Shown in pieces: positions 9,142 to 18,111 of a DNA stretch of 36,712 nt. The notes beneath the pieces were generated by a model, which worked only from the letters and a program-made list of their open reading frames with translations, searched no databases and had not been told where the DNA came from. The first letter of the stretch is position 1, and each line of letters starts with the position of its first letter. This DNA comes from Psychrobacter sp. (GTDB taxonomy: Bacteria; Pseudomonadota; Gammaproteobacteria; Pseudomonadales; Moraxellaceae). Where the stretch lies: NCBI GenBank assembly GCA_029264635.1, contig JARIAA010000148.1, forward strand, positions 1-36,712. The letters run 5' to 3'. A program made the translations under genes and the position numbers.

Positions 9142-9897
9142 ATGGACTTATCGCTATCTGTAGAAGTGATTTTAATGCTAACGGCAGTGGCAGCGCTGGC
9201 AGGTTTTATTGACGCTATCGCTGGTGGGGGTGGATTGTTGACCATTCCTGCTATGCTGCTTGCCAACATACCGCCGATCTTGACCTTGGGCACCAATAAA
9301 TTACAAGCCGCTTCAGGCGCGCTTGCGGCCTCCATTACAATGATCAGAAAAGGCGTCGTCAAGCCTCAGCGTATCAAAGTGGCTATTGTCGCAGCGTTCA
9401 TCGGTTCCGTCATTGGTACGATAGCAGTACAGCTATCACCGCCGGATCTTTTGGAAAAGCTGATTCCTTTTTTGATTGCGGCTATCGGCATCTATACCTT
9501 GTTTGCACCCAGACTTGGCGACGTAGAAGCGGCGCCTCGTATTAGTGAAGGTGCTTGGCAAAAGGTTGCAGCACCGCTTATTGGGTTTTATGATGGCTAT
9601 ATAGGACCGGGTACAGGTATGTTTTTTGCTCTTGGTAATGTCGCCTTACGTGGCCGCAAAATCATTGAAGCGACTGGCGCAGCTAAGGTACTAAATTTAT
9701 CTACCAATATAGGCTCACTGATATTTTTTATTTTGGGCGGTAATGTGCTGTGGAAAGTAGGGCTTGCGATGATGGTTGGGCAGATAATAGGCGCGTATTT
9801 TGGCTCGCACATGGTGGTCAGGGGTGGCAGTAAGCTGATTCGCCCAGTAATAGTGTTGGTATGCTTAGCTATGATAACCAAGTACGTGTTTGGTTAA
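9142..9897 (+). CDS. yfcA: TSUP family permease, YfcA-like (TauE/SafE)
   Basis: 251 residues, about eight hydrophobic segments, of the TSUP (TauE/SafE) family of presumed anion or sulfur-compound transporters in the inner membrane. Two family repeats are visible: AGFIDAIAGGGGLLTIPAML near residues 20-40 followed by GTNKLQAASG, and GFYDGYIGPGTGMFFALG near 149-166 followed by AKVLNLSTNIGSL. The text follows E. coli YfcA closely over its length, including KLIRPVIV near the C-terminus. Substrate is not known for YfcA. The ATG has an AAGG site about 8 bases upstream. The gene is alone on its strand and ends before a terminator hairpin. The family is certain; the symbol rests on similarity alone. 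Confidence 0.88.
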   Translation: MDLSLSVEVILMLTAVAALAGFIDAIAGGGGLLTIPAMLLANIPPILTLGTNKLQAASGALAASITMIRKGVVKPQRIKVAIVAAFIGSVIGTIAVQLSPPDLLEKLIPFLIAAIGIYTLFAPRLGDVEAAPRISEGAWQKVAAPLIGFYDGYIGPGTGMFFALGNVALRGRKIIEATGAAKVLNLSTNIGSLIFFILGGNVLWKVGLAMMVGQIIGAYFGSHMVVRGGSKLIRPVIVLVCLAMITKYVFG

Positions 9898-9910
9898 TAT
9901 TAAAACGCCT

Positions 9911-10010
9911 AAAAAATCCCAGCTATCTATATCGTCAGTTCGAAATAAAATCGATAGTTCAGTCGCCCTAACTCGGTTTTAAAGTGAACCTACTATAGCT
10001 GAGATTTTTT
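9911..10010. terminator. Probable bidirectional terminator with an element in its loop
   Basis: AAAAAATCCCAGCTAT (9911-9926) pairs with ATAGCTGAGATTTTTT (9995-10010), 16 bases with one mismatch, with A and T runs placed as in an intrinsic terminator for the converging permease and symporter genes. The loop is unusually long, 68 bases, and nearly all of it is repeat copy C. Confidence 0.55.
9930..9997 (+). repeat. Short intergenic repeat, copy C (about 68 bp)
   Basis: It begins TATCGTCAGT (9930-9939), identical to the start of copy D, contains ACTCGGTTTTAAAGT (9971-9985), also identical to copy D, and ends TACTATA. The middle of the longer copies, including ACAGAGGCTGC, is absent, so this looks like an internally deleted member. 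It lies in the loop of the terminator at 9911-10010. Confidence 0.55.
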
Positions 10011-10028
10011 TATTCGTTTGGCGGTTAG

Positions 10029-11414
10029 TTAATTTTTATAGTGGTCACGTTTGATATTATCGTAATCACTACCCATCAAGCCATAGCTAAACACCTCAGA
10101 GAACTCACGTTCGCTCGCCTCATCGATATGACCATCAAACACATCTTTTGCACCTGCATCGGGATCATTATAGATGGCAACATCCATTTTATCTTCTGAT
10201 TTTGCGACAATGACGGTAACCGCTGCATCACCGCCGACGTTTACTGCGGTGCGTAACATATCAAGAATACGATCCACACCTAAAATAAGGCCGATACCCT
10301 CGATAGGTAAGCCCACTTGAGCAAAGACCATTGATAGCATTATCAGTCCAACACCGGGTACGCCTGCCGTGCCGATGGAGGCCAATACCGACATCAAAAT
10401 AACGGTTAGGTATTCAGCCACGCCCAAATCGATGCCGTAGACATTAGCGATAAAAATCGTCGCAGTACCTTGCATGATAGCCGTCCCATCCATATTGATG
10501 GTTGCGCCAAAAGGGACCGTGAACGAAGCAACTGAGTTGTTCATCCCCATACGCTTGGTGACCGTACGTAAGGTGATCGGAATGGTCGCATTCGAGCTTG
10601 AGGTACTAAACGCAAAGATTTGTACTTCGCGCATTTTTGCCAAAAATGTTTTAATCGATAAACCAGAGAACAGTTTGAGCACGATCATCATGGTAATAAA
10701 GAAGTGAAAAGCCAGCGAACCTACCAATACAGCAACATAACCAAGCAATGACCAAATCAGATCCAAACCCAGCTCTGCCATCGCTTTTGTTAAAAGGGCA
10801 AAGACACCATAAGGCGCAAGGTTCATAATGATAGTAACCATTTTTAAGATGACTTCATTGATAAGCTCTAAGCTTTGTACCAAGCCTTTAGCGGGCTTCC
10901 CAACCATCAAGATACTAACACCGATCAAGATAGCAAAGAAAATAATGGACAACATGTCGCCGTTCGCCATCGCACTGATGGGATTGGAGGGAATAATGTT
11001 AGAAAATACATCTAATAGAGGCGGCGCTGATTGCGCCTCAAAAGCAGCTTCGGTTTCGACATCCATCCCTTTACCGATACCAAATAAAACACCCAGCCCA
11101 ATAGCGGTTGCGATAGCAAGTGCCGTTGTCATCATATAGATAAGAAAAGTTCTTGTGCCAATACGGCCAAGTAAACGAATATCGCCTATGCCACAAACCC
11201 CGCAAATAAGAGAGATCAGCACTAGGGGTACGACCAGCATTTTAAGAGAGTTCACAAATAGCTTACCGATAATGGCAAAAAAACCATCGGTTACATAGGT
11301 ATTTATAAAGCTGCCTTCGCTATTTAATCCAGAGTAGTTTATGACTAAACCGAGTATGATACCAAGTACCATGGCGACGATAATCTTACCCGTCAGACCC
11401 ATATTTTTCCACAT
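10029..11414 (-). CDS. DAACS family dicarboxylate/amino acid:cation symporter
   Basis: 461 residues, an inner-membrane Na+- or H+-coupled importer of the GltP/DctA/SstT family (acidic or neutral amino acids or C4-dicarboxylates). Diagnostic motifs are present in order: TSSSNATIP at 271-279 (tip of hairpin 1), NMDGT at 307-311 (cation site), VLASIGTAGVPG at 343-354 (hairpin 2) and DRILDMLRTAVNVGGD at 381-396 (TM8 substrate site). SNAT in place of the more common SAAT, and an acidic C-terminal tail of about 55 residues, are minor departures. The Arg in DMLRTAVN suits an acidic substrate as in glutamate/aspartate transporters. Start has AAGGAT 9 bases upstream. It appears to be a single-gene unit. 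Exact substrate is unknown. Confidence 0.92.
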   Translation of the reverse strand: MWKNMGLTGKIIVAMVLGIILGLVINYSGLNSEGSFINTYVTDGFFAIIGKLFVNSLKMLVVPLVLISLICGVCGIGDIRLLGRIGTRTFLIYMMTTALAIATAIGLGVLFGIGKGMDVETEAAFEAQSAPPLLDVFSNIIPSNPISAMANGDMLSIIFFAILIGVSILMVGKPAKGLVQSLELINEVILKMVTIIMNLAPYGVFALLTKAMAELGLDLIWSLLGYVAVLVGSLAFHFFITMMIVLKLFSGLSIKTFLAKMREVQIFAFSTSSSNATIPITLRTVTKRMGMNNSVASFTVPFGATINMDGTAIMQGTATIFIANVYGIDLGVAEYLTVILMSVLASIGTAGVPGVGLIMLSMVFAQVGLPIEGIGLILGVDRILDMLRTAVNVGGDAAVTVIVAKSEDKMDVAIYNDPDAGAKDVFDGHIDEASEREFSEVFSYGLMGSDYDNIKRDHYKN

Positions 11415-11777
11415 AACTTATATCCTTTATATACGTAACTCTGCATGGTTAGAGGGAAGATTCAATCAAAATGATAATGACTTGGCTCTCGTTATGAGGG
11501 TTGTTACGCTTATGAATTGCTGTTAATTGTCACATTTTCACATGGTCACATGGTCATGTAGGCGTGTATTTTGGCAGACAATATAAAAGAATTGTTAGGG
11601 ATACTGCAACATTTTTTTATTATTTAAAGCACATCTGCTCAATGAGATCAGTCTTTATAAAGACATAAAAAAAGCCAGATTGTCATGATGAGACAATCTG
11701 GCTTTTTTTAGAGTTAGCGGTTTATACACTGATTAATAATAAGCTATCACAGTTATGCAAGTATTTTGAGCATCCTG
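11415..11777. other. Intergenic region symporter / fadE
   Basis: 363 bases. It holds the symporter promoter region on the left and the fadE terminator (11667-11709) on the right. No gene, and no member of the intergenic repeat family, is seen here. Confidence 0.45.
11667..11709. terminator. Rho-independent terminator downstream of fadE
   Basis: AAAAAAAGCCAGATTGTC (11667-11684) pairs perfectly through AGCCAGATTGTC with GACAATCTGGCT and a seven-T run ending at 11709. The loop is short (ATGATGA). It lies 69 bases past the fadE stop. Confidence 0.92.
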
Positions 11778-14654
11778 TTATGCTTTATCATATTCCTCCC
11801 GACGCAGTCCATCCTCCCATTTAGCGCCTTCTGTAGAGATGTTTTCTCCCTTTTTATGCTCTACAGGCTCTATAGGTTTGTCAGCGTTACTATGATTATA
11901 TCCCATGCGTTCGCTCAGCGTTGATTCTGCATCTCGGCTTCGACGATCAAGTGCCTCTACTTCAGGATTCGCGTCATCAAAGTCAGTTTGCGCATGCACC
12001 TCTTTAGCTGTGTTTTGCTCATCCACCATTTTTACATCACCATCAGACTCATAACCATGGTCTGGATTTTCATCACCAGTTGGTTCATTATGCTTATCTG
12101 CAGCGTTGTCAGTGGCTATGCCATTTTTTGCTTGAGCATCATTTTTTAGTTGTGCATAGTCGGTAAGCTGGTGCACCGCATTTTCTAAACTGTGCGGATT
12201 GAAACGCTCTTGTGCGTGTAATAAATGCTCATCGAACACGTCCGTAAGCAGTGAATCAAAGCGTAGGGCGTTGTATTTAATGAGCTGCTCAGCCTCAGCT
12301 TCAGTAATATCACCATTTTGACTGGCATATACCACATGATCTTCAAAGGTTAAGCCCTCAAAGCTATCACTATGCTCTGCTTTTTTGAACTTCTGCCATA
12401 AAGGTTCAACGTCAAGCAGCGTCTGATAGGCATGTTCCATACGTCCTGTAACATCGTCAGGATCCGTATTGTAATACACCATGGTTTTGAGATAATCACG
12501 AAATGGGTTGGCTTCATGATCATCCATGAAAATATCACCGAGTTTCGTCTTAAGCTCATCACTAGCTGGCGTAAAGATACGCCCACTAGGGAACGTCACA
12601 AAGCCGACAATATTAGCCGCTATTCGATTAGGGAAGTTCGCTAAGAAAGATACAAAAGCTTCTTGAATGGTGCACAGACTGTCTTGTAGAGCGACCTGTG
12701 CATGTAAGCGTTCTGCTTCTGACTTACTGCCATGCTCATAGAACTGCAAAATGGCAGTCGCAATAAATAAATGCCCGTGAATATCAGCCAAGCGTCCAGA
12801 GAGCATCTCTTTACGTTTCAAATCGCCAGCAAGTAGTCCCAATGCCATATCAGCGGTAAGCGCAAAGCTTGCGCTCAAACGGTTGATATGCTTGTAATAG
12901 GGGCGAGTGAAGCTATCAGCAAAGCTTGGTGCATGGCCACTACCGCCAACGTAACCTGCGACAAAAGCTTTAGCGCCGCGATTAAAGGTGTAGCCTAAAT
13001 GTTTGAAGAATAAATTATCGAACTGCTTAAGCGCCCCTTTCTTGTCCTCACTTTGCAACAGTTGTAATTCATCAAATAAATAAGGATGACAACGCATCGC
13101 GCCTTGACCAAAAATCATCAGTGAGCGCGTGAGAATATTTGCGCCCTCAACGGTGATAGAGACGGGAATCGCCTGATAAGGGGTTGCCAAAAAGTTGCGT
13201 GGACCCATCTGGATTGCGCGACCACCAACGACATCCATACCATCATTGACCACGCCGCGCATGGTTTCAGTCGCATAGTATTTTGCCATAGCAGTCATGA
13301 CCGACGGCGTGCCTCCCTGGTTTAGGCCGCACGTTACTAAATGACGAAACGCCTCCAACATATAAGTCTGACTTGCGATACGACTGGTCGCATCTTGTAC
13401 GCCCTCAAACTTGCCAACGGAGATTTTAAATTGTTCACGAACTTTTGCAAATGCGCTCACCGATAAATAGCTCATCTCACTGGCTGAGGTTGAAAGCGCC
13501 GGCAGTGAGATACCGCGTCCTACGCCAAGACACTCCATCAGCATCCGCCACCCGCGGCCCGCATTTTCGACACCGCCAATGATGTAATCTAGCGGAATGA
13601 AAACATCCGTGCCAACGACAGTGCCATTCATAAATGGTGAACCACTTGGATAATGACGCGGCCCAATGATAACCCCTTCATGATCGGCTGGGACTAATGC
13701 GCAAGTGATACCATAATCAGTCTTCTCAGGATCCCCTAGTAGGCCCTCTGGATCATGCATTTTAAAAGCCAGTCCTACGACCGTGGCAATAGGCGCAAGG
13801 GTGATCCAGCGTTTATAGAAATTCATAAGTAGACCGAGCGTATACTCGCCGTCATGAATACCATGACACACCACCCCTGTATCAGGGATAGCGCCTGCGT
13901 CAGAACCCGCTTCAGGACCTGTCAAACCAAAGCAGGGAATCTCAACACCTTTGGCAAGTCCTGGTAACCAGCGCTGCTTTTGCTCATCGGTACCGTAATG
14001 CATCAACAGCTCACCAGGACCGAGCGAGTTTGGTACCATGCAGCTGACGGCAGCGGTAGGTGAGCGCGAGGCAATCTTACTCATCACGCGGCTTTGAGCA
14101 TAAGAGGTGAATGCTAAACCGCCATATTCTTTAGGTATAATTAAACCTAAAAAACCATTATCTTTAATAAATTGCCAAGCCTCTGGAGATAAGTCTTTAT
14201 GGTCTTGGGTAATCTCCCACTCATCAAGCATCGAGCATAGCATCTCAACTTCATTATCAATGAAGCTTTGTTCGCGTTCAGACAGCTCAGGATAAGGATA
14301 GTTGGCAAAGGTATCCCAGTTTGGCGCGCCCATAAACAGCTCTTTTTCCCACCAGCTCGTACCAGCATCGAGCGCTTCACGCTCCGTATCACTCATACTT
14401 GGCATGGCACCGCCCAGTGCCTTGTACACAGGCTTGGTGATAAGTGCTTGGCGCATGGGTGCAATCAGGAGCACAAAGCATAACAGCGCTATCGGAATAC
14501 CTAAAATCAACGACCATGGACTAATAAAAGCAGTAACCAGCACTGTGATGATGGCAACGATACTACCAGTGACACGCGATAAGGACAGTAAAAATATGGC
14601 CAAGACGACGGCTAACTGAATAATTACTGCTAAGATAAATAAGCCAATCGCCAT
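11778..14654 (-). CDS. fadE: Acyl-CoA dehydrogenase FadE with C-terminal acidic extension
   Basis: FAD-dependent first dehydrogenation of beta-oxidation, membrane-anchored. Residues 1-70 are strongly hydrophobic with two or three membrane segments, as in E. coli FadE (814 residues). The acyl-CoA dehydrogenase core follows: FGLTGPEAGSDAG at 242-254 is the FAD/substrate signature, and SITVEGANILTRS at 499-511 contains the probable catalytic E503. A FadE-specific C-terminal domain (DUF1974-like) extends to about 830. Total length is 958 because of an extra tail of about 119 residues (840-958) rich in Asp, Glu, Asn and Lys with no clear fold. The ATG has a strong AAGGAG site. It is monocistronic, with its own terminator. 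Confidence 0.96.
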   Translation of the reverse strand: MAIGLFILAVIIQLAVVLAIFLLSLSRVTGSIVAIITVLVTAFISPWSLILGIPIALLCFVLLIAPMRQALITKPVYKALGGAMPSMSDTEREALDAGTSWWEKELFMGAPNWDTFANYPYPELSEREQSFIDNEVEMLCSMLDEWEITQDHKDLSPEAWQFIKDNGFLGLIIPKEYGGLAFTSYAQSRVMSKIASRSPTAAVSCMVPNSLGPGELLMHYGTDEQKQRWLPGLAKGVEIPCFGLTGPEAGSDAGAIPDTGVVCHGIHDGEYTLGLLMNFYKRWITLAPIATVVGLAFKMHDPEGLLGDPEKTDYGITCALVPADHEGVIIGPRHYPSGSPFMNGTVVGTDVFIPLDYIIGGVENAGRGWRMLMECLGVGRGISLPALSTSASEMSYLSVSAFAKVREQFKISVGKFEGVQDATSRIASQTYMLEAFRHLVTCGLNQGGTPSVMTAMAKYYATETMRGVVNDGMDVVGGRAIQMGPRNFLATPYQAIPVSITVEGANILTRSLMIFGQGAMRCHPYLFDELQLLQSEDKKGALKQFDNLFFKHLGYTFNRGAKAFVAGYVGGSGHAPSFADSFTRPYYKHINRLSASFALTADMALGLLAGDLKRKEMLSGRLADIHGHLFIATAILQFYEHGSKSEAERLHAQVALQDSLCTIQEAFVSFLANFPNRIAANIVGFVTFPSGRIFTPASDELKTKLGDIFMDDHEANPFRDYLKTMVYYNTDPDDVTGRMEHAYQTLLDVEPLWQKFKKAEHSDSFEGLTFEDHVVYASQNGDITEAEAEQLIKYNALRFDSLLTDVFDEHLLHAQERFNPHSLENAVHQLTDYAQLKNDAQAKNGIATDNAADKHNEPTGDENPDHGYESDGDVKMVDEQNTAKEVHAQTDFDDANPEVEALDRRSRDAESTLSERMGYNHSNADKPIEPVEHKKGENISTEGAKWEDGLRREEYDKA

Positions 14655-14923
14655 GACTGTCTCCTTGGCAAAACGTAAATGGGAAATGCGGAACTATAAG
14701 ACATTCAGATAATTCCAATAAAACTGACTATAAACCAATCATTTTAAGAGCGATTGTTGATATGACTTGTTTAAATATCAGTGAGTTACTATACAGATTA
14801 TAAAGACAAGGTTAATGAATAATATGAGATAGTTATGCCAAACTATCAATAGAGAAAATGCTACGCTATGTCAATATTCTGTATCAGCTTACCCAGTATA
14901 AGCCATGTAGAGAGCAGTATAAA

Positions 14924-15604
14924 CTAAAAAGGTAACAAGCCGTTTTCGGCATAGGACAATGTATTATTGCGCCCAACGATAATATGGTCAATAAAGGTAA
15001 TATCGAGTAGATCACAAGCTTTTTTGAGCTCATGGGTCAATAAGTTATCAGCTGTTGAAGGCTGAGCGTCAGTATGGGGATGGTTATGAGCGACGATGAG
15101 CTGGCTTGCAGCATGACTTAAAGCATGATGAAGGACGTGCTTGATACATACTGAACAAGATGAGATACCGCCAGTGAAGAGTATCTCAAAATTTAATAGA
15201 TTCAAGGCGTTATCCAAACAAAGAACAGCAAACACCTCACGATGCTCACCGCGTAATTGTGTACTGATATAATCTTTGACCACTTGTGAGCGTCCAAGCG
15301 CTTGGCCAGTTTTAAGCTGACTGTCTAGATAGCGCGTGCCCATCTCAAGCGAGGCCAATATCTGTGCATATTTGGCAGGGCCGATACCATGGCAGGCAAG
15401 CACCGTCTCTTGCGGCGCCGCTAACAGCTCTGCAAGACTACCGAACTGATCGATTAAATGACGAGCAAGCTCGATAGCTGACTGTGATTGAGTGCCCGTG
15501 CGCAAAAATATCGCTAATATCTCTGCATCAGTAAGATGCGCTGCGCCAAACTTTAACAGCTTTTCGCGTGGTCTGTCGTCCTCGTGCCAGTCTTTAATAG
15601 CCAC
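14924..15604 (-). CDS. radC: RadC family JAB/MPN domain protein
   Basis: 226 residues with the RadC layout: N-terminal UPF0758 region with a helix-hairpin-helix (CHGIGPAKYAQI, 71-82) and a C-terminal JAMM metalloprotease-like domain, where H173, H175 and D186 (HNHPHTDAQPSTAD) match the zinc site. The usual HNHPSG is HNHPHT. RadC was once linked to repair, but its biochemical role is unsettled. The start is GTG at 15604 with AAGGAAAG just upstream. It is divergent from coaBC, an arrangement common in gammaproteobacteria. Confidence 0.95.
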   Translation of the reverse strand: MAIKDWHEDDRPREKLLKFGAAHLTDAEILAIFLRTGTQSQSAIELARHLIDQFGSLAELLAAPQETVLACHGIGPAKYAQILASLEMGTRYLDSQLKTGQALGRSQVVKDYISTQLRGEHREVFAVLCLDNALNLLNFEILFTGGISSCSVCIKHVLHHALSHAASQLIVAHNHPHTDAQPSTADNLLTHELKKACDLLDITFIDHIIVGRNNTLSYAENGLLPF

Positions 15605-15718
15605 TATCTTTCCTTACAATGGGTTAATGCGAGATAATTGACATAACGATGGAAAATTTTCCCTAATTTATCGCATAATTGTTACTATAAACGCAATTTT
15701 TATCTTTTAGCTGATGCC

Positions 15719-17119
15719 ATGCCTATGTCAAATGTTGTACTTGCTATCACAGGCGGTATTGCCGCTTATAAATCTGCCGTTTTTGCCCGTTTATTGATGA
15801 AGGCGGGGTTTGAGGTGCGCGTCATTATGACCACAGGCGCGCAAGCTTTTATTACGCCCTTGACTCTACAAGCATTGACTGGTAACGAGGTACATACCTC
15901 TTTACTAGACGAGCGTGCTGAGGCAGGAATGGGTCATATAGAGCTTGCTAAGTGGGCGGACTTAATCGTCATTGCCCCAGCTTCTGCCAATACGCTTGCA
16001 CGACTTGCCATGGGTATGGCAGACGACTTGCTAACGACAGTCTGTCTTGCAACTACTGCGCCAGTTATGATAGCGCCGGCGATGAACCAGCAAATGTGGG
16101 CGCATCCAGCGGTCAGTCTGAATATACAGACGTTAGCTGATATGAATTATCATATGATTAAACCTGCCAGTGGTGAGCAGGCATGCGGCGATGTAGGGGC
16201 AGGGCGCTTGCCTGAACCTGAACAGTTATTAGCAGAGGTGCGGTTGTTTAGTGCGCAGCAAACGATTCCGCAGCATCTACTGGGTAAAACGGTCGTCATT
16301 ACCGCAGGACCTACGGTCGAAGCGATCGATCCGGTGCGCTATTTATCCAATCATTCTTCAGGAAAAATGGGCTTTGCCTTGGCAAAGGCCTGCGCAGAGG
16401 CAGGAGCGAAGGTCACGCTCATCGCTGGCGGTAAGGTGGTACTACCAACGCCGCTTGGGGTCACTAGTATCGATGTATTGTCTGCCGCAGAGATGCTAAC
16501 GACTGCTCAGCAATGTGTGGCTGGTACGCACCCTGCTTTACTGGCTTTGGCTGAAAATGAACAAAATGATAGTCACGAACACTACCATACACATGAACAT
16601 GGAGAATGTGATTGCCATGAGCTTGACGATCAGGTAGAGCGGCAAAGTATGGCGTTGGGAAGTATAACGTTAAAAAGTGACTTAAATAACTTGCGCCATG
16701 CTGATATCTTTATTGCCACGGCTGCGGTCGCTGATTATCGTACAGAAGAAGCTGCCCCGCAAAAAATTAAAAAAACTCAAGATGCCATGGTGCTTAAACT
16801 GGTCAAAAATCCTGACATTTTAGCGAGTATCTCACATGACTATCCTGATATGTTTGTCGTCGGTTTTGCAGCAGAGACACAAGATGTAGAGCGCTATGCA
16901 CGTGGCAAGTTGGCTTCTAAAGATTTAGACTTGATAGCCTGTAATGACGTTTCGCGCGCAGACATTGGCTTTGCAAGCGATGACAATGCGATGCAAGTGT
17001 TTTTTTCAGAGCGCTATACCCATGATACGGTGACCTTAGAAAAAGCAAGCAAGGATAAGATTGCTGCACAGCTGACTACCATTATTGGGGAGACCTTGAT
17101 GCAGCGTATTAATGGCTAA
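15719..17119 (+). CDS. coaBC: Bifunctional phosphopantothenoylcysteine synthetase/decarboxylase CoaBC
   Basis: Catalyses two steps of coenzyme A synthesis in the cytoplasm: CTP-dependent joining of cysteine to 4'-phosphopantothenate (CoaB) and FMN-dependent decarboxylation (CoaC). The CoaC half (1-175) shows H73 (GHIELAKWAD) and C156 (SGEQACGDVG), the catalytic pair. The CoaB half begins near 190 with ITAGPTVEAIDPVRYLSNHSSGKMG and has ATAAVADYR and KIKK near 333-349. Between the AEMLTTA helix and IFIATAAVADYR is an insertion of about 50 residues absent from E. coli, including H286, H288, H290, H292, H294, C297, C299 and H300. An alternative ATG two codons in is possible. Confidence 0.96.
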   Translation: MPMSNVVLAITGGIAAYKSAVFARLLMKAGFEVRVIMTTGAQAFITPLTLQALTGNEVHTSLLDERAEAGMGHIELAKWADLIVIAPASANTLARLAMGMADDLLTTVCLATTAPVMIAPAMNQQMWAHPAVSLNIQTLADMNYHMIKPASGEQACGDVGAGRLPEPEQLLAEVRLFSAQQTIPQHLLGKTVVITAGPTVEAIDPVRYLSNHSSGKMGFALAKACAEAGAKVTLIAGGKVVLPTPLGVTSIDVLSAAEMLTTAQQCVAGTHPALLALAENEQNDSHEHYHTHEHGECDCHELDDQVERQSMALGSITLKSDLNNLRHADIFIATAAVADYRTEEAAPQKIKKTQDAMVLKLVKNPDILASISHDYPDMFVVGFAAETQDVERYARGKLASKDLDLIACNDVSRADIGFASDDNAMQVFFSERYTHDTVTLEKASKDKIAAQLTTIIGETLMQRING

Positions 17120-17173
17120 TTATTTAGTTATGAGCAGTGAGCTGAAAATGTTAGGTTCGTTAAGGCTATCACT

Positions 17174-17956
17174 ATGATGGATATGGCTGATAGCGATAGC
17201 ACCCAGACGTTGTTGCTGATCGCAATTTTTGCGCTGGCATCATTGCTACATGGTATCAGCGGGCTGGGTGTCACGTTGGTGACGACGACCGCGCTTGCCA
17301 GTATGTATCCGCTGCCACATGCCATTGTCTTGGTGATATTCCCATCATTATTGCTCAATGCAATGACTTGGTTGGCTGGTGGCGAGCGCAGCATTTGGCA
17401 AAACTTTATCTATTATGGTAGACGCTATTGGCTGCTCGCGTTAACCAGTCTGCTCGGTAGTATCTTGGGCGCCAAGCTACTGCTATGGGTAGATAGCGCT
17501 TACATTTTATTAATATTAGCAACTGTCATTGGCTTTTATGTGCTAAGTGCCTTACTCGGTCAGCAGATACGTCTGCCTGATAGCAAGCCTGTGCTGATTG
17601 TCGTTGGCTTTAGTGCAGGCGTGATCGGCGGTGCAACCAACGCGATGTCAACCATCCTGATGATGTATTTATTATCGGCAAGCAATGATAAACATACCAT
17701 CGCTAAAGTCGGCAACATGTGCTATTTTTTGGGTAAAATTGCTCAAATCATCGTCTTACGTGAGCCTATCATGGCGCTGAGCAGTGGCGAGTGGCAGCTC
17801 ATTACTTTGCTTAGTGTCTTATCTATTGCTACGCTTTTAATCTGCATCCGTCTGCGGCGTTATTTACCGCAAGCACGCTTTCGTCAACTTATTTTATTGA
17901 TTCTCACCGTACTTGGTATACGTGTCGGGTGGCAAGGAATCACAGCATTTTTGTAG
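17174..17956 (+). CDS. TSUP family permease (TauE/SafE), second copy
   Basis: 260 residues with about eight membrane segments. LASLLHGISGLGVTLVTTTALASMYPLPHAIVLVIFPSLLLN near residues 21-62 and GFSAGVIGGATNAMSTILMMYLL near 148-170 are the paired TSUP motifs; the family moves organosulfur compounds or small organic anions, with substrate unknown here. The Gly-rich motifs differ clearly from the YfcA-like protein at 9142, so the two are distant paralogues. It starts 54 bases after coaBC on the same strand and may be co-transcribed. A second Met directly follows the first. Function beyond membrane permease is not inferable. Confidence 0.8.
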   Translation: MMDMADSDSTQTLLLIAIFALASLLHGISGLGVTLVTTTALASMYPLPHAIVLVIFPSLLLNAMTWLAGGERSIWQNFIYYGRRYWLLALTSLLGSILGAKLLLWVDSAYILLILATVIGFYVLSALLGQQIRLPDSKPVLIVVGFSAGVIGGATNAMSTILMMYLLSASNDKHTIAKVGNMCYFLGKIAQIIVLREPIMALSSGEWQLITLLSVLSIATLLICIRLRRYLPQARFRQLILLILTVLGIRVGWQGITAFL

Positions 17957-18095
17957 TATCGTCAGTACCACATAGCATCGAACTACCAATCATTACGTGT
18001 TACTACTATAAATTTTCCTTGTATGCTGCTGATACAGAGGCTGCGCAAAATTCATCCCAGTAGCACTGACTCGGTTTTAAAGTAGGTTAACTATG
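17957..18095 (+). repeat. MITE-like intergenic repeat, copy D (about 139 bp)
   Basis: It begins TATCGTCAGT (17957) and ends AACTATGG (near 18096), a degenerate form of the TATAGTC/GACTATA ends. It holds ACAGAGGCTGCGC (18034-18046, as in B), AAAATTCATCCCAG (18047-18060, reverse complement of A 3967-3980) and ACTCGGTTTTAAAGT (18069-18083, as in C), so it links all the other copies. It fills the convergent gap between the permease and DUF2905 genes. Confidence 0.7.
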
Positions 18096-18111
18096 GGGAG
18101 TGCTTTTCAGG

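Noticed and set aside
15638..15691. Consensus TTGACA (15638-15643) as the coaBC promoter
   Set aside because: No acceptable -10 hexamer lies 16-18 bases downstream; TACTATAA near 15683 is too far away.
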